64,000 nt of DNA from Halpernia sp048269545 (GTDB taxonomy: Bacteria; Bacteroidota; Bacteroidia; Flavobacteriales; Weeksellaceae). Made by a program: the position numbers and the translations under genes. The DNA is taken from contig NZ_JBLXIJ010000001.1 in NCBI RefSeq assembly GCF_048269545.1, positions 248,001 to 312,000 on the forward strand, given 5' to 3'. Below are positions 18,799 to 26,432 of this stretch, piece by piece (within the stretch, counting starts at the first letter, position 1; the number at the start of each line of letters is the position of its first letter). The notes under the pieces were generated by a model. It saw only the letters and a list, made by a program, of their open reading frames with translations. It did not search any database and was not told the origin of the DNA.

Positions 18799-19001
18799 TG
18801 ACCTCGGAAACGGAGCCGTTAAGAAAATTTAATTTTTATCCGTTAAAAATTTTCCTGTGTTTGAGTGGTGGCAAAAAATTAACTACAAATAAAATAACTT
18901 GACTTTCCACCCGAGTTCGGAAAATTTAGGATAAAAAAATAAATTTTTAGGTGAGTTTCCAGTCTTGATTTTTTGGTTCTTTTGCATCAAGGCAAAAGAA
19001 C
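18799..19001 (+). repeat. structured dispersed repeat, copy 1
   Basis: The 280-bp gap between the convergent hemE and sufS genes holds one copy of a ~200-bp element also found at 30321-30520. Nested stems are visible: GGAAAC 18806-18811 with GTTTCC 18955-18960; TTTTTATCC 18833-18841 with GGATAAAAA 18929-18937; AAATTTTCC 18847-18855 with GGAAAATTT 18919-18927; GGTGG 18867-18871 with CCACC 18907-18911. A separate hairpin follows: GTTCTTTTGC 18976-18985, loop ATCAAG, GCAAAAGAAC 18992-19001. Stem bases differ from copy 2 but remain complementary. No open reading frame is in it. Confidence 0.85.
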
Positions 19002-19015
19002 AATTACAAAAAAAA

Positions 19016-20242
19016 CTATGAAAGCATTTTCTGCGCTTTTCTCACGCCTTCCACTAAAACATCAATCTCATCAAAAGTATTGTAAACCGCAAAACTCGCA
19101 CGAACGGTTCCCGCAATATTAAAAAATTCCATGATTGGTTGCGTGCAATGATGGCCGGTTCTCACAGCAATTCCGAGCTTGTCTAAAATCATTCCGACAT
19201 CGGACGCAATGCCAATTCCTTCTAAATTAAAAGAAATAACGCTCGTTCTTTTGGTCTTTTCACCATAGATTTTTAAACCTTCAATCTCCAGTAATTTTTT
19301 CTGTCCGTATTCTAAAAGTTCATTTTCGTGCTTTTGAATATTTGGAATTCCGATTCCATTCATAAAATCCACTGCTGCGCCTAAAGCAATATTTCCACCG
19401 ACATTCGGCGTTCCAGCTTCAAATTTAAAAGGCAAACCGGCGTAAGTGGTTTTCTCAAAATTGCAGGTTGCGATCATCTCGCCGCCACCGTGAAAAGGCT
19501 GTAATTTCTCTAAAATTTCCTCTTTTCCGTACAAAATCCCCGTTCCCATCGGCGCGTACATTTTGTGTCCGGAAAAAACGAAAAAATCACAATCCATTTT
19601 TTGGACGTCGATTTCAAAATGCGGAACTGATTGCGCGCCGTCAATCACGATGTAAGCTGAAGAATTTATTCTGACTTTTTTAATAATTTCTTCAAGCGGA
19701 TTAATCACGCCCAAAGCATTTGAAACCTGATTAAATGAAACAATTTTCGTCTTTTTGGAAAGCCATTCATCTAAAATATCAATTTGCAAAACGCCATTTT
19801 CATCCATCGGTATCACGCGTAATTTTGCGCCCGTTCTCTCACAGAGCATTTGCCACGGAACGATATTAGAATGGTGTTCGAGGTAAGAAATTATAATTTC
19901 GTCGTCTTTTTTAACATAATTAGAATTTCCTAAAGCGTAGGCAATTAAATTAATTCCTTCAGTTGTTCCTCTCGTGAAAATGATTTCATAATCATTTTTA
20001 GCGTTTATAAATTTCTGAATCTTTTGTCGGGACAATTCCATTTCAGTTGTTGCCAATTGGCTCAAAGTATGGATTCCTCGGTGAACATTTGCGTTGACTT
20101 CTGTATAATATTTTTCCCATGCATTAAGAACAGAAATTGGTTTTTGGGAAGTTGCCGCGTTGTCTAAATAGACAAGCGGTTTACCATTAACTTGTTGACT
20201 AAGAATAGGAAATTGACTTCTGATATATTGTAAATCTAACAT
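19016..20242 (-). CDS. sufS: SufS-type cysteine desulfurase
   Basis: SufS is a PLP enzyme that takes sulfur from L-cysteine as a persulfide and hands it to SufE for cluster assembly. 408 residues. PLP lysine K227 in FSGHKMYAP, catalytic cysteine C366 in RTGHHCTQP, and the SufS-type RGIHTLS region near 55-61. It is on the same strand as sufABCD but 15 kb away, separated by unrelated genes, and apart from the SufE-like gene at 24688-25107. A second copy beyond the left edge, next to sufD, cannot be excluded. The start at 20242 gives MLDLQYIRSQFPIL, the usual SufS beginning. Confidence 0.95.
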   Translation of the reverse strand: MLDLQYIRSQFPILSQQVNGKPLVYLDNAATSQKPISVLNAWEKYYTEVNANVHRGIHTLSQLATTEMELSRQKIQKFINAKNDYEIIFTRGTTEGINLIAYALGNSNYVKKDDEIIISYLEHHSNIVPWQMLCERTGAKLRVIPMDENGVLQIDILDEWLSKKTKIVSFNQVSNALGVINPLEEIIKKVRINSSAYIVIDGAQSVPHFEIDVQKMDCDFFVFSGHKMYAPMGTGILYGKEEILEKLQPFHGGGEMIATCNFEKTTYAGLPFKFEAGTPNVGGNIALGAAVDFMNGIGIPNIQKHENELLEYGQKKLLEIEGLKIYGEKTKRTSVISFNLEGIGIASDVGMILDKLGIAVRTGHHCTQPIMEFFNIAGTVRASFAVYNTFDEIDVLVEGVRKAQKMLS

Positions 20243-20362
20243 TTGAATAGATTAAAAAGTATTATTTAGAATAGTTCAAATTTACGGAATATTTTCTGGG
20301 AAGATTCTATATTCATTATGATAAAAATCCTATCACGATAATTTAGAAAATCATAAAATATG

Positions 20363-20444
20363 TTTCTCGCAGATTTTGCAGATAAGGCAGATTTTATACA
20401 GAAAAATATAAAAGATCTGCTCAATCTGGAAAATCTGCGAGAAA
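20363..20444. repeat. long imperfect inverted repeat (hairpin element)
   Basis: TTTCTCGCAGATTTT (20363-20377) is the exact reverse complement of AAAATCTGCGAGAAA (20430-20444); the inner part continues to pair imperfectly (GCAGAT with ATCTGC). It lies in the 275-bp spacer between glyS and sufS. The CAGAT/ATCTG words recur several times inside. It resembles intergenic hairpin elements I associate with flavobacteria, but only one copy is in this window. Confidence 0.75.
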
Positions 20445-20454
20445 ATAAATCAAA

Positions 20455-20482
20455 AAAATCCCGAACAAAGTTCAGGATTTTA
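20455..20482. terminator. intrinsic terminator, probably bidirectional
   Basis: AAATCC(C)GAAC, loop AAA, GTTC(A)GGATTTT, flanked by A- and T-runs. It lies about 36 bp downstream of the glyS stop and would end glyS transcription before sufS. Confidence 0.7.
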
Positions 20483-20517
20483 TTAAATATCTGTGAGAAT
20501 CTGTGGAATCCGTGAGC

Positions 20518-22059
20518 CTAGATTTGACTCAAAAGCGTTCTAAAATTAACTTTTTCGTCAATAATTCTACGCAAATCTGAAACCGCAGCGCGTTCCTGCT
20601 TCATTGTATCCCGATCACGAATTGTAACCGTATTATCAATTAAAGAATCATGATCAATTGTAATACAGAAAGGCGTTCCAAGCGCATCATTTCTTCTGTA
20701 CCGTTTTCCGATGCTGTCTTTTTCTTCGTAATTCAAATTAAAATCAAATTTCAAATCATCAAAAATTTTCTCTGCGAATTCGCCTAAACCGTCTTTTTTC
20801 ATTAAAGGTAAAATCGCGGCTTTTACCGGTGCCAAAGCCGGCGGAAGCGAAAGAACTGTTCTTTCAGAACCATCTTCTAAAACCTCATCTTTCAAAGAAT
20901 TTGAGAAAATTGCCAAAAATAAACGGTCCAATCCAACGGAAGTTTCTACCACATAAGGCACATAACTTTCGTTTCTTTCGTTGTCAAAATACTGCAATTT
21001 TTTTCCACTATATTTTTCGTGTGCGGAAAGATCAAAATCAGTTCTTGAGTGAATTCCTTCCAATTCTTTAAAACCAAATGGAAATTTAAACTCAATATCT
21101 GCGGCTGCATTTGCGTAATGCGCCAGTTTATCGTGGTCGTGGAATTTATAATTTTCTTTACCTAAACCCAATGCCAAATGCCAATTCAAGCGCTTTTGTT
21201 TCCATTCTTCGTAAAATGTAAGTTCCGTTCCAGGTGGCACAAAATACTGCATTTCCATCTGTTCAAACTCACGCATTCTGAAAATAAATTGTCTCGCAAC
21301 AATCTCATTACGAAAGGCTTTCCCAATTTGTGCAATTCCAAAAGGCAATTTATGACGCGACGTTTTCTGAACATTCAGATAATTCACAAAAATGCCCTGC
21401 GCCGTTTCCGGACGTAAATATAAATCGGTTGCAGATTCTGAAGCCGCGCCCAATTTCGTCCCAAACATTAAATTAAACTGCCGAACTTCTGTCCAGTTTT
21501 TAGAACCAGTGTCCGGATCGGTGATTTCTAATTCTTCAATTAAGGCTTTTACATCGGCTAAATTATTGTCCGTTAAAGACTTAGCCATTCTTTCAAGAAT
21601 CGTTTTCTGCTTTTGTCTGTATTCTAAAACGCGACCATTTGTCGTCACAAATTCATCTTCATTAAAACTTTCGCCGAATCTTTTAGCCGCTTTTTCAATT
21701 TCTTTTTGCGCTTTATCTTCCAATTTTGCGCAATAATCTTCCAATAAAACATCTGCCCGGAAGCGTTTTTTAGAATCTTTATTATCAATCAAAGGGTCAT
21801 TAAAAGCATCCACATGACCAGACGCTTTCCAAATTGTGGGATGCATAAAAATCGCAGAATCGATGCCTACAATGTTCTCATTCATCTGCACCATTGCTTT
21901 CCACCAATATTGCTTGATGTTGTTTTTCAGTTCCGCGCCGTTTTGCCCGTAATCGTAAATCGCCGAAAGTCCGTCATAAATTTCACTCGAAGGAAATATA
22001 AAACCGTACTCTTTCGCATGCGAAACTACTTTTTTGAAGACATCTTCTTGCTTTGCCAT
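20518..22059 (-). CDS. glyS: glycine--tRNA ligase (single-chain, class II)
   Basis: Charges tRNA-Gly. 513 residues, the single-chain alpha2 type rather than the two-subunit bacterial type. Class II features: YLRPETAQGIFVNYLNVQ, GKAFRNEI (motif 2) followed by FIFRMREFEQMEMQYF, and VETSVGLDRLFLAIF (motif 3). The C-terminal anticodon-binding domain begins around LPPALAPVKAAILPL. The start at 22059 (MAKQEDVFKKVVSHAK) fits the family. Single gene with its own upstream region, shared with a divergent repeat and folC. Confidence 0.97.
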   Translation of the reverse strand: MAKQEDVFKKVVSHAKEYGFIFPSSEIYDGLSAIYDYGQNGAELKNNIKQYWWKAMVQMNENIVGIDSAIFMHPTIWKASGHVDAFNDPLIDNKDSKKRFRADVLLEDYCAKLEDKAQKEIEKAAKRFGESFNEDEFVTTNGRVLEYRQKQKTILERMAKSLTDNNLADVKALIEELEITDPDTGSKNWTEVRQFNLMFGTKLGAASESATDLYLRPETAQGIFVNYLNVQKTSRHKLPFGIAQIGKAFRNEIVARQFIFRMREFEQMEMQYFVPPGTELTFYEEWKQKRLNWHLALGLGKENYKFHDHDKLAHYANAAADIEFKFPFGFKELEGIHSRTDFDLSAHEKYSGKKLQYFDNERNESYVPYVVETSVGLDRLFLAIFSNSLKDEVLEDGSERTVLSLPPALAPVKAAILPLMKKDGLGEFAEKIFDDLKFDFNLNYEEKDSIGKRYRRNDALGTPFCITIDHDSLIDNTVTIRDRDTMKQERAAVSDLRRIIDEKVNFRTLLSQI

Positions 22060-22125
22060 AATATAGAATTGACTGCAAAAATAATGATTTTTAAATGAAA
22101 TTCAGAGTGGATACTTCAGAAAATA

Positions 22126-22217
22126 AGGAGCCGGGAACCTGCTCTTCGTTACAATCTTTTTATGCGCTGTTGCTCATAAAAAGGATTTCTACTGCGATCA
22201 GGGCTAATTACGTTTTT
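22126..22217 (+). repeat. short dispersed repeat of a second type, copy A
   Basis: Shares ordered blocks with 55370-55459: GGAGC, CC(T/C)GCT, CAATCTTTTT, ATAAAA(A)GGATTTC, ATC(A)GGGCTA and CGTTTT. The CAATCTTTTTATG and CATAAAAAGGAT segments can form a hairpin. It fills much of the 240-bp divergent gap between glyS and folC. I see no gene in it. Confidence 0.75.
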
Positions 22218-22299
22218 AATTTTTAAGTAAACTTTTTTATTAAAAGAAATTTCATATAGTTATTGAATATCTTTGTAAAGTTTTAAAGAATTATTTTAA

Positions 22300-23541
22300 A
22301 TGCTGAACGAAAATCAATATCAAAAAGATATAAAATGGCTGTTTTCACGAATACCAAATTATCAACTTGTAGGACAAAATGCATATAAACCGGGTTTAGA
22401 AAACATAAAAAAACTTTGTGACTTTTTTGGAAATCCGCAAGAAAATTTAAAACTGATTCACATCGGCGGAACCAATGGAAAAGGTTCTACAAGCAATATG
22501 ACAGCTTCTATTTTACAGGAAAGTGGTTATAAAACTGGACTTTACACTTCACCACATTTAGTAGATTTTAGAGAAAGAATTAAGATTAAAGGAGAAAATT
22601 GCGACATAGAGTTTGTTTACAATTTCATCCAAAAATTAAAAAATTTGCCACAAGATATTTTACCATCTTTTTTTGAATTTACCACAATAATGGCATTTCA
22701 ATATTTTAAAGAAAAGAAAGTAGATTTTGCAATAATTGAAGTGGGTTTAGGCGGAAGATTAGATTCTACAAATATTATTAGACCAATTCTTACGGCGATT
22801 ACAAATGTAGATTTAGACCATCAAAATCTTTTGGGAAATACAATTTCAGAAATTGCATTTGAAAAAGCCGGAATAATTAAAGAAAATATTCCAATTATTT
22901 CTGGTTCAGAAAACAATGAAGTTCTAAAAATTTTAACGAAAAAAGCAGCGGAGAAAAACGCGGATTTTATTGATGCCACGAAACTTAATAATAATTACAA
23001 ATCGGATTTAACGGGAAATTATCAACAAAAAAACATAAAAGTTGTATTGGGAATTATTAATGAACTGAGAAAAAAAAATATAGAAATTCCTGAAATAGCT
23101 TTAAAAAACGGCTTACTCAATGTTCAAAAAAATACAGGGTTTTTGGGCCGATGGACAATTTTTTCAGAATATCCAAAAACAATTTTAGATACTGCACACA
23201 ATTTTGCAGGATTAAGTTTGGTTTTTAATCAGTTAAAATCATTAAATAAGAAACTACATTTAATTTTAGGCTTTGTACAAGACAAAGATTTAAGCCATAT
23301 TTTTAATCTTATTCCGGAAAATTCAGTTTGCTATTTTATAAAACCTAACGTGGAAAGAGGAAGAAATCCAGAAGAATATGAGAAAGATTTGAAAAAAAAT
23401 AAAATAGATTATAGACTTTTTCAAAATTTATCGGAAGCGTATTCATTTGCTTTACAGAATATTAAAAAAGATGAAATTCTCTATATTGGTGGGAGTAACT
23501 TTGTTGTGGGAGAATTTTTAGAAAAAAATTTGCAGAAATAG
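22300..23541 (+). CDS. folC: bifunctional folylpolyglutamate synthase / dihydrofolate synthase
   Basis: FolC adds glutamate to dihydropteroate and to folates; it is a Mur-ligase relative. 413 residues. P-loop GGTNGKGSTSN near 52-62, then GLYTSPHLVDFRERI, the ALGG-like VGLGGRLDSTN, and DLDHQNLLGNTISEIAFEKAGI. The C-terminal domain has LDTAHNFAGL in place of the common DgAHNp motif. A -7-like TATCTTTG is at 22268-22275. The stop lies 42 bp before tRNA-Val, and the tRNA promoter's -33 element is inside the folC end. Confidence 0.95.
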   Translation: MLNENQYQKDIKWLFSRIPNYQLVGQNAYKPGLENIKKLCDFFGNPQENLKLIHIGGTNGKGSTSNMTASILQESGYKTGLYTSPHLVDFRERIKIKGENCDIEFVYNFIQKLKNLPQDILPSFFEFTTIMAFQYFKEKKVDFAIIEVGLGGRLDSTNIIRPILTAITNVDLDHQNLLGNTISEIAFEKAGIIKENIPIISGSENNEVLKILTKKAAEKNADFIDATKLNNNYKSDLTGNYQQKNIKVVLGIINELRKKNIEIPEIALKNGLLNVQKNTGFLGRWTIFSEYPKTILDTAHNFAGLSLVFNQLKSLNKKLHLILGFVQDKDLSHIFNLIPENSVCYFIKPNVERGRNPEEYEKDLKKNKIDYRLFQNLSEAYSFALQNIKKDEILYIGGSNFVVGEFLEKNLQK

Positions 23542-23559
23542 ATTTTTATTCTATCTTTG
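23529..23559 (+). promoter_or_regulatory. consensus promoter of tRNA-Val
   Basis: TTTG (23529-23532), exactly 19 bp, TATCTTTG (23552-23559): a full match to the Bacteroidota housekeeping promoter, with the -33 element inside the last codons of folC. The tRNA starts 24 bp after the -7 box. Confidence 0.8.
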
Positions 23560-23582
23560 CCAAACCAAAAACGGAAATAGTG

Positions 23583-23657
23583 GGGCTCTTAGCTCAGTTG
23601 GTTCAGAGCATCTCGTTTACACCGAGAGGGTCGGGGGTTCGAATCCCTCAGGGCCCA
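23583..23657 (+). tRNA. tRNA-Val (anticodon TAC)
   Basis: Full cloverleaf read by eye: acceptor GGGCTCT with AGGGCCC (one G-U pair), D stem GCTC/GAGC, anticodon stem TCTCG/CGAGA around TTTACAC with anticodon TAC, T arm GGGGG-TTCGAAT-CCCTC, discriminator A. The CCA end is not encoded (followed by CAA). TAC reads GTA and, by wobble, other valine codons. It stands alone, followed by a terminator. Confidence 0.96.
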
Positions 23658-23665
23658 CAATTTTT

Positions 23666-23699
23666 AAAAAAATCTTGCAGAAATGTGAGATTTTTTTTT
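23666..23699 (+). terminator. intrinsic terminator after tRNA-Val
   Basis: AAAAAATCT pairs with AGATTTTTT across a 12-base loop and runs into nine T. It can also serve the convergent glycosyltransferase gene. Confidence 0.6.
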
Positions 23700-23725
23700 G
23701 TAATTATTTGACAAATCAATTAAAT

Positions 23726-24691
23726 TTAAATTTTATCAATTACTTGTTGAATATTAAATTCATGAAGACAAGCATAATCACCACGGAAACATTCTTTATC
23801 ACCAAAAGTAGAACATGGTCTACAAGATAAATCTTTCACTTGTACCACATCTTCACAAGATTGTCCATATCCTAAGAATCCTGCAAACGGATGTGTAGAA
23901 CCCCAAAAAGAAATACACCTTGTTCCAACTAGACTTGCCAAATGCATATTTGCTGAGTCCATAGAAATCATCACTTTTAATTTAGCAATAATTTCTAATT
24001 CTTCTTTTAGGGTAAAAGTTCCTGCTATATTTTTTGTATTTGGGATTTCAGTTTCCCAGTTTTGTAATATCCTTTTTTCCTGTAAACCTCCACCAAATAA
24101 ATAAATTTTATGATTTTGCGCTAAAATTCTAGCAATTTCAAAAGACTTTTCTAATGGTAACATTTTACCTTTATGTTGCGCAAATGGTGCAAAACCAATT
24201 CCAAATTTTTCATTTGATTTCGTACGGTATTTATTAGATAGAGTAATAGAAAATCCCATTTCTCTAAAAACATCTGCGTATCGTTCAAAGGTGGATTTTA
24301 ATTGCTTTTTATTTAAATTCCAAATATCAGTAAGGATTTCTTTTTCTTCTTTGCCTTTATGTATTTTAAAAATTTTAAAATTTCGATTGGCAAAAAAATT
24401 ATTTAAAATTTTTGACCGAATAACGTCATGTAAATCAGCAATATAATCGAAAGTAAATTCTTTTAAAAGTTCTTTAGAAAGACGCCGTATACCAATAATT
24501 CCTTTATAATCTTCTAGGTTTACACCTTTGAATATTACCTGCGGAAGTTCTGAAAATAATGGCTCAAAATTTTTACGAGTAACTATAATAATCTCCAAAT
24601 TTGGATTTTGTTCCAAAATTTCCCTAAAAACAGGAACTGTCATTGCAATGTCTCCAAATGCTGAAAAACGATATGCTAAAATTCTTGTCAT
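23726..24691 (-). CDS. glycosyltransferase family 9 (heptosyltransferase-like)
   Basis: 321 residues without membrane helices. The N-terminus ILAYRFSAFGDIAMTVPVFREI and the C-terminal half with IGFAPFAQHKGKMLPLEKSFEIA, FGGGLQEKRIL and MISMDSANMHLASLVGTRCISFWGSTHP are typical of GT9 ADP-heptose LPS transferases. The sugar and acceptor are not known. Its ATG overlaps the stop of the SufE-like gene by 4 bp (ATGA), so it is translated from the same operon. Six cysteines near the C-terminus (C-x2-C and others) are unusual but of unknown meaning. Confidence 0.88.
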   Translation of the reverse strand: MTRILAYRFSAFGDIAMTVPVFREILEQNPNLEIIIVTRKNFEPLFSELPQVIFKGVNLEDYKGIIGIRRLSKELLKEFTFDYIADLHDVIRSKILNNFFANRNFKIFKIHKGKEEKEILTDIWNLNKKQLKSTFERYADVFREMGFSITLSNKYRTKSNEKFGIGFAPFAQHKGKMLPLEKSFEIARILAQNHKIYLFGGGLQEKRILQNWETEIPNTKNIAGTFTLKEELEIIAKLKVMISMDSANMHLASLVGTRCISFWGSTHPFAGFLGYGQSCEDVVQVKDLSCRPCSTFGDKECFRGDYACLHEFNIQQVIDKI

Positions 24692-25107
24692 TTTTTAAGT
24701 TGATAAGCAACAGCATAGAATTTTATTTGCTTCGTCATCGCCATCAAACCATTGGCTCTGGAAGGTGAAAGAAATTCTTGCAAACCAATCTGAGAAATAA
24801 ATTCAAAATCCGAATTAATTATGTCTTCTACAGAATGTCCACTGTAAATATTTACCAAAAGCGAAACAATTCCTTTGGGCAAAATACCATCAGAATCGGC
24901 TTCAAAAAAAATTTTATTATCTTCATAACGTGCATTAATCCAAACTTGCGATTGACATCCTTTTATGAGATTACTTGTTGTCTTTTTCTCTTCAGACAAT
25001 GGTTTTAGTTCTTTACCCAAATCTATAATATACTCGTATTTTTGCTCCCAATCTTCTAAAAAAGAAAATTCTTCTACTATTTCGTTTTGTTTCTCTTTAA
25101 TGGTCAT
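24688..25107 (-). CDS. sufE: SufE family sulfur acceptor
   Basis: SufE takes persulfide sulfur from SufS and passes it to SufB. 139 residues, normal length. The acceptor cysteine is C51 in LIKGCQSQVW, the same number as in E. coli SufE; the following ADSDGILPKGIVSLL and SPSRANGL are also typical. It is not with the other suf genes but sits between two glycosyltransferase genes (24 bp after one, 4-bp overlap with the other), so it is likely expressed with them. Confidence 0.94.
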   Translation of the reverse strand: MTIKEKQNEIVEEFSFLEDWEQKYEYIIDLGKELKPLSEEKKTTSNLIKGCQSQVWINARYEDNKIFFEADSDGILPKGIVSLLVNIYSGHSVEDIINSDFEFISQIGLQEFLSPSRANGLMAMTKQIKFYAVAYQLKK

Positions 25108-25131
25108 ACTGCAAAGTTATGAAATTTCAAG

Positions 25132-26229
25132 TCAGAAATTTTCTGCTTCAACTTTTTTAAATAGTTTAATTATTTTATTTTCTTCTTCTTCCCAACATAA
25201 AACTTTACCTGCTTTTTCTAATTCTTCAAGGTAAAAATTTCTGCCATTTTCTATGACTTTTTTTATTTTTTCTGCAATAATTTGGGGATTGTGATTTTCA
25301 ACAACTTCTCCAATATTAAACTGTCTTTTAATACGCATCATTTCAGGAAAATTAATCATTACTAAAGGAACTTTTGCTTGAATGTAATCAGAAACTTTAT
25401 TAGGTAAAGAATACAAATAACTTACGCCATTATTTTCTTCTAAACTTAAACCTACATCCGCTGTTTTTGTGATTTCTCGCATATCATTTGGAAGCATTTT
25501 TCCTAAAAATTGAACTCTGTTTTCAAGTTTTTTTTCTTTGACAAGGTTTTCCAATTCATTGCGCTTTGGGCCGTCACCAATTATTTTAAATACTATATTT
25601 TCTAAATAATTCATTGACTCAATTGCTTGCGGAATTCCTCGAGATTGATTGAGTGCGCCTTGATATAAAATAATTTTTGGTTTGTTTTCCGGAAAAGAAA
25701 TTTCTTCTGTAATTCTTCTGGGAATATTTCTAACAACGATTGGTTTAATTAAATATTCCTTTTGAAACCATTCTGCGTAACTTTCACTTTCCGTCATCAT
25801 ATATTTCACTTTCGGCATCAATCTTTTTTCTAAAAACTTCCAAACTTTTTTTACAAACCTTCCTTTTAAAGATGGCATTTCTGTAAAAATCTCGTGACTA
25901 TCATAAATGACAGGGATTTTTAATTTTTTTGAAACTAATAAGTTCGGCCATAAAGAATCCAAATCATTTGCTATAAGTATGGTTTCTGAAGTCGCTTTTC
26001 CCAAAAGTTTTTTATAAAGTTTCCATTGAAATTCAATATAAGCGAAGCGAAGCGTTTTTGATTTTAATTTAATTCTTGAAAAAGAATAGGGACGCTCCAT
26101 TTCTGGTAATCCTTCCCAATTATTCCCAATTAAATCTATTTCATAATCCGCTTCCAAAAGCGTTCTACAAACTTTTTCTACACGTTGATCGGTATAAAGA
26201 TTATTGAAAACACTGATTAAAATTTTCAT
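25132..26229 (-). CDS. glycosyltransferase, GT4-like
   Basis: 365 residues. The C-terminal half shows a GT-B donor domain: IILYQGALNQSRGIPQAIES, FKIIGDGPKRNELENL, VQFLGKMLPNDM and ADVGLSLEENNGVSYLYSLPNKVSDYI, the last corresponding to the E-x7-E donor region. The N-terminal half has IPVIYDSHEIFTEMP. Sugar and acceptor are unknown; a role in LPS or capsule synthesis is inferred from the GT9 gene in the same operon. First gene of the GT4-sufE-GT9 run. Confidence 0.85.
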   Translation of the reverse strand: MKILISVFNNLYTDQRVEKVCRTLLEADYEIDLIGNNWEGLPEMERPYSFSRIKLKSKTLRFAYIEFQWKLYKKLLGKATSETILIANDLDSLWPNLLVSKKLKIPVIYDSHEIFTEMPSLKGRFVKKVWKFLEKRLMPKVKYMMTESESYAEWFQKEYLIKPIVVRNIPRRITEEISFPENKPKIILYQGALNQSRGIPQAIESMNYLENIVFKIIGDGPKRNELENLVKEKKLENRVQFLGKMLPNDMREITKTADVGLSLEENNGVSYLYSLPNKVSDYIQAKVPLVMINFPEMMRIKRQFNIGEVVENHNPQIIAEKIKKVIENGRNFYLEELEKAGKVLCWEEEENKIIKLFKKVEAENF

Positions 26230-26347
26230 TAAAAATAATTTGATTTGCCATTTATCTAAGGAAATTTTAATTAATTTAGATAAAATATTTATGCTAAAAA
26301 AGCTTATTACAAAACAAAACTACAAAAAAAACAGGTCATAAAGTCAC

Positions 26348-26379
26348 TTTAGGTTTTTGGTAAAGTATTTGTAACTTTG
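26348..26379 (+). promoter_or_regulatory. probable clpC promoter
   Basis: TAACTTTG at 26372-26379 is a full -7 match; 19 bp upstream TTTAG (26348-26352) is an imperfect -33. The leader then has a small hairpin AAAGGTT...CCTTT (about 26390-26406). No HrcA CIRCE-like repeat was found in the 203-bp gap. Confidence 0.5.
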
Positions 26380-26432
26380 ATTAAAGTTAAAGGTTAAAAA
26401 ACCTTTGATTTAACAAGATCCAGATTTAAAAT

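Noticed and set aside
18736..19015. Insertion sequence remnant
   Set aside because: No transposase fragment or flanking target duplication; stem covariation fits a structured repeat better.
21392..21736. Antisense open frame within glyS
   Set aside because: Biased complement of a conserved gene, no ribosome-binding context or recognisable domain.
26230..26432. CIRCE/HrcA operator upstream of clpC
   Set aside because: The required TTAGCACTC-N9-GAGTGCTAA inverted repeat is absent.
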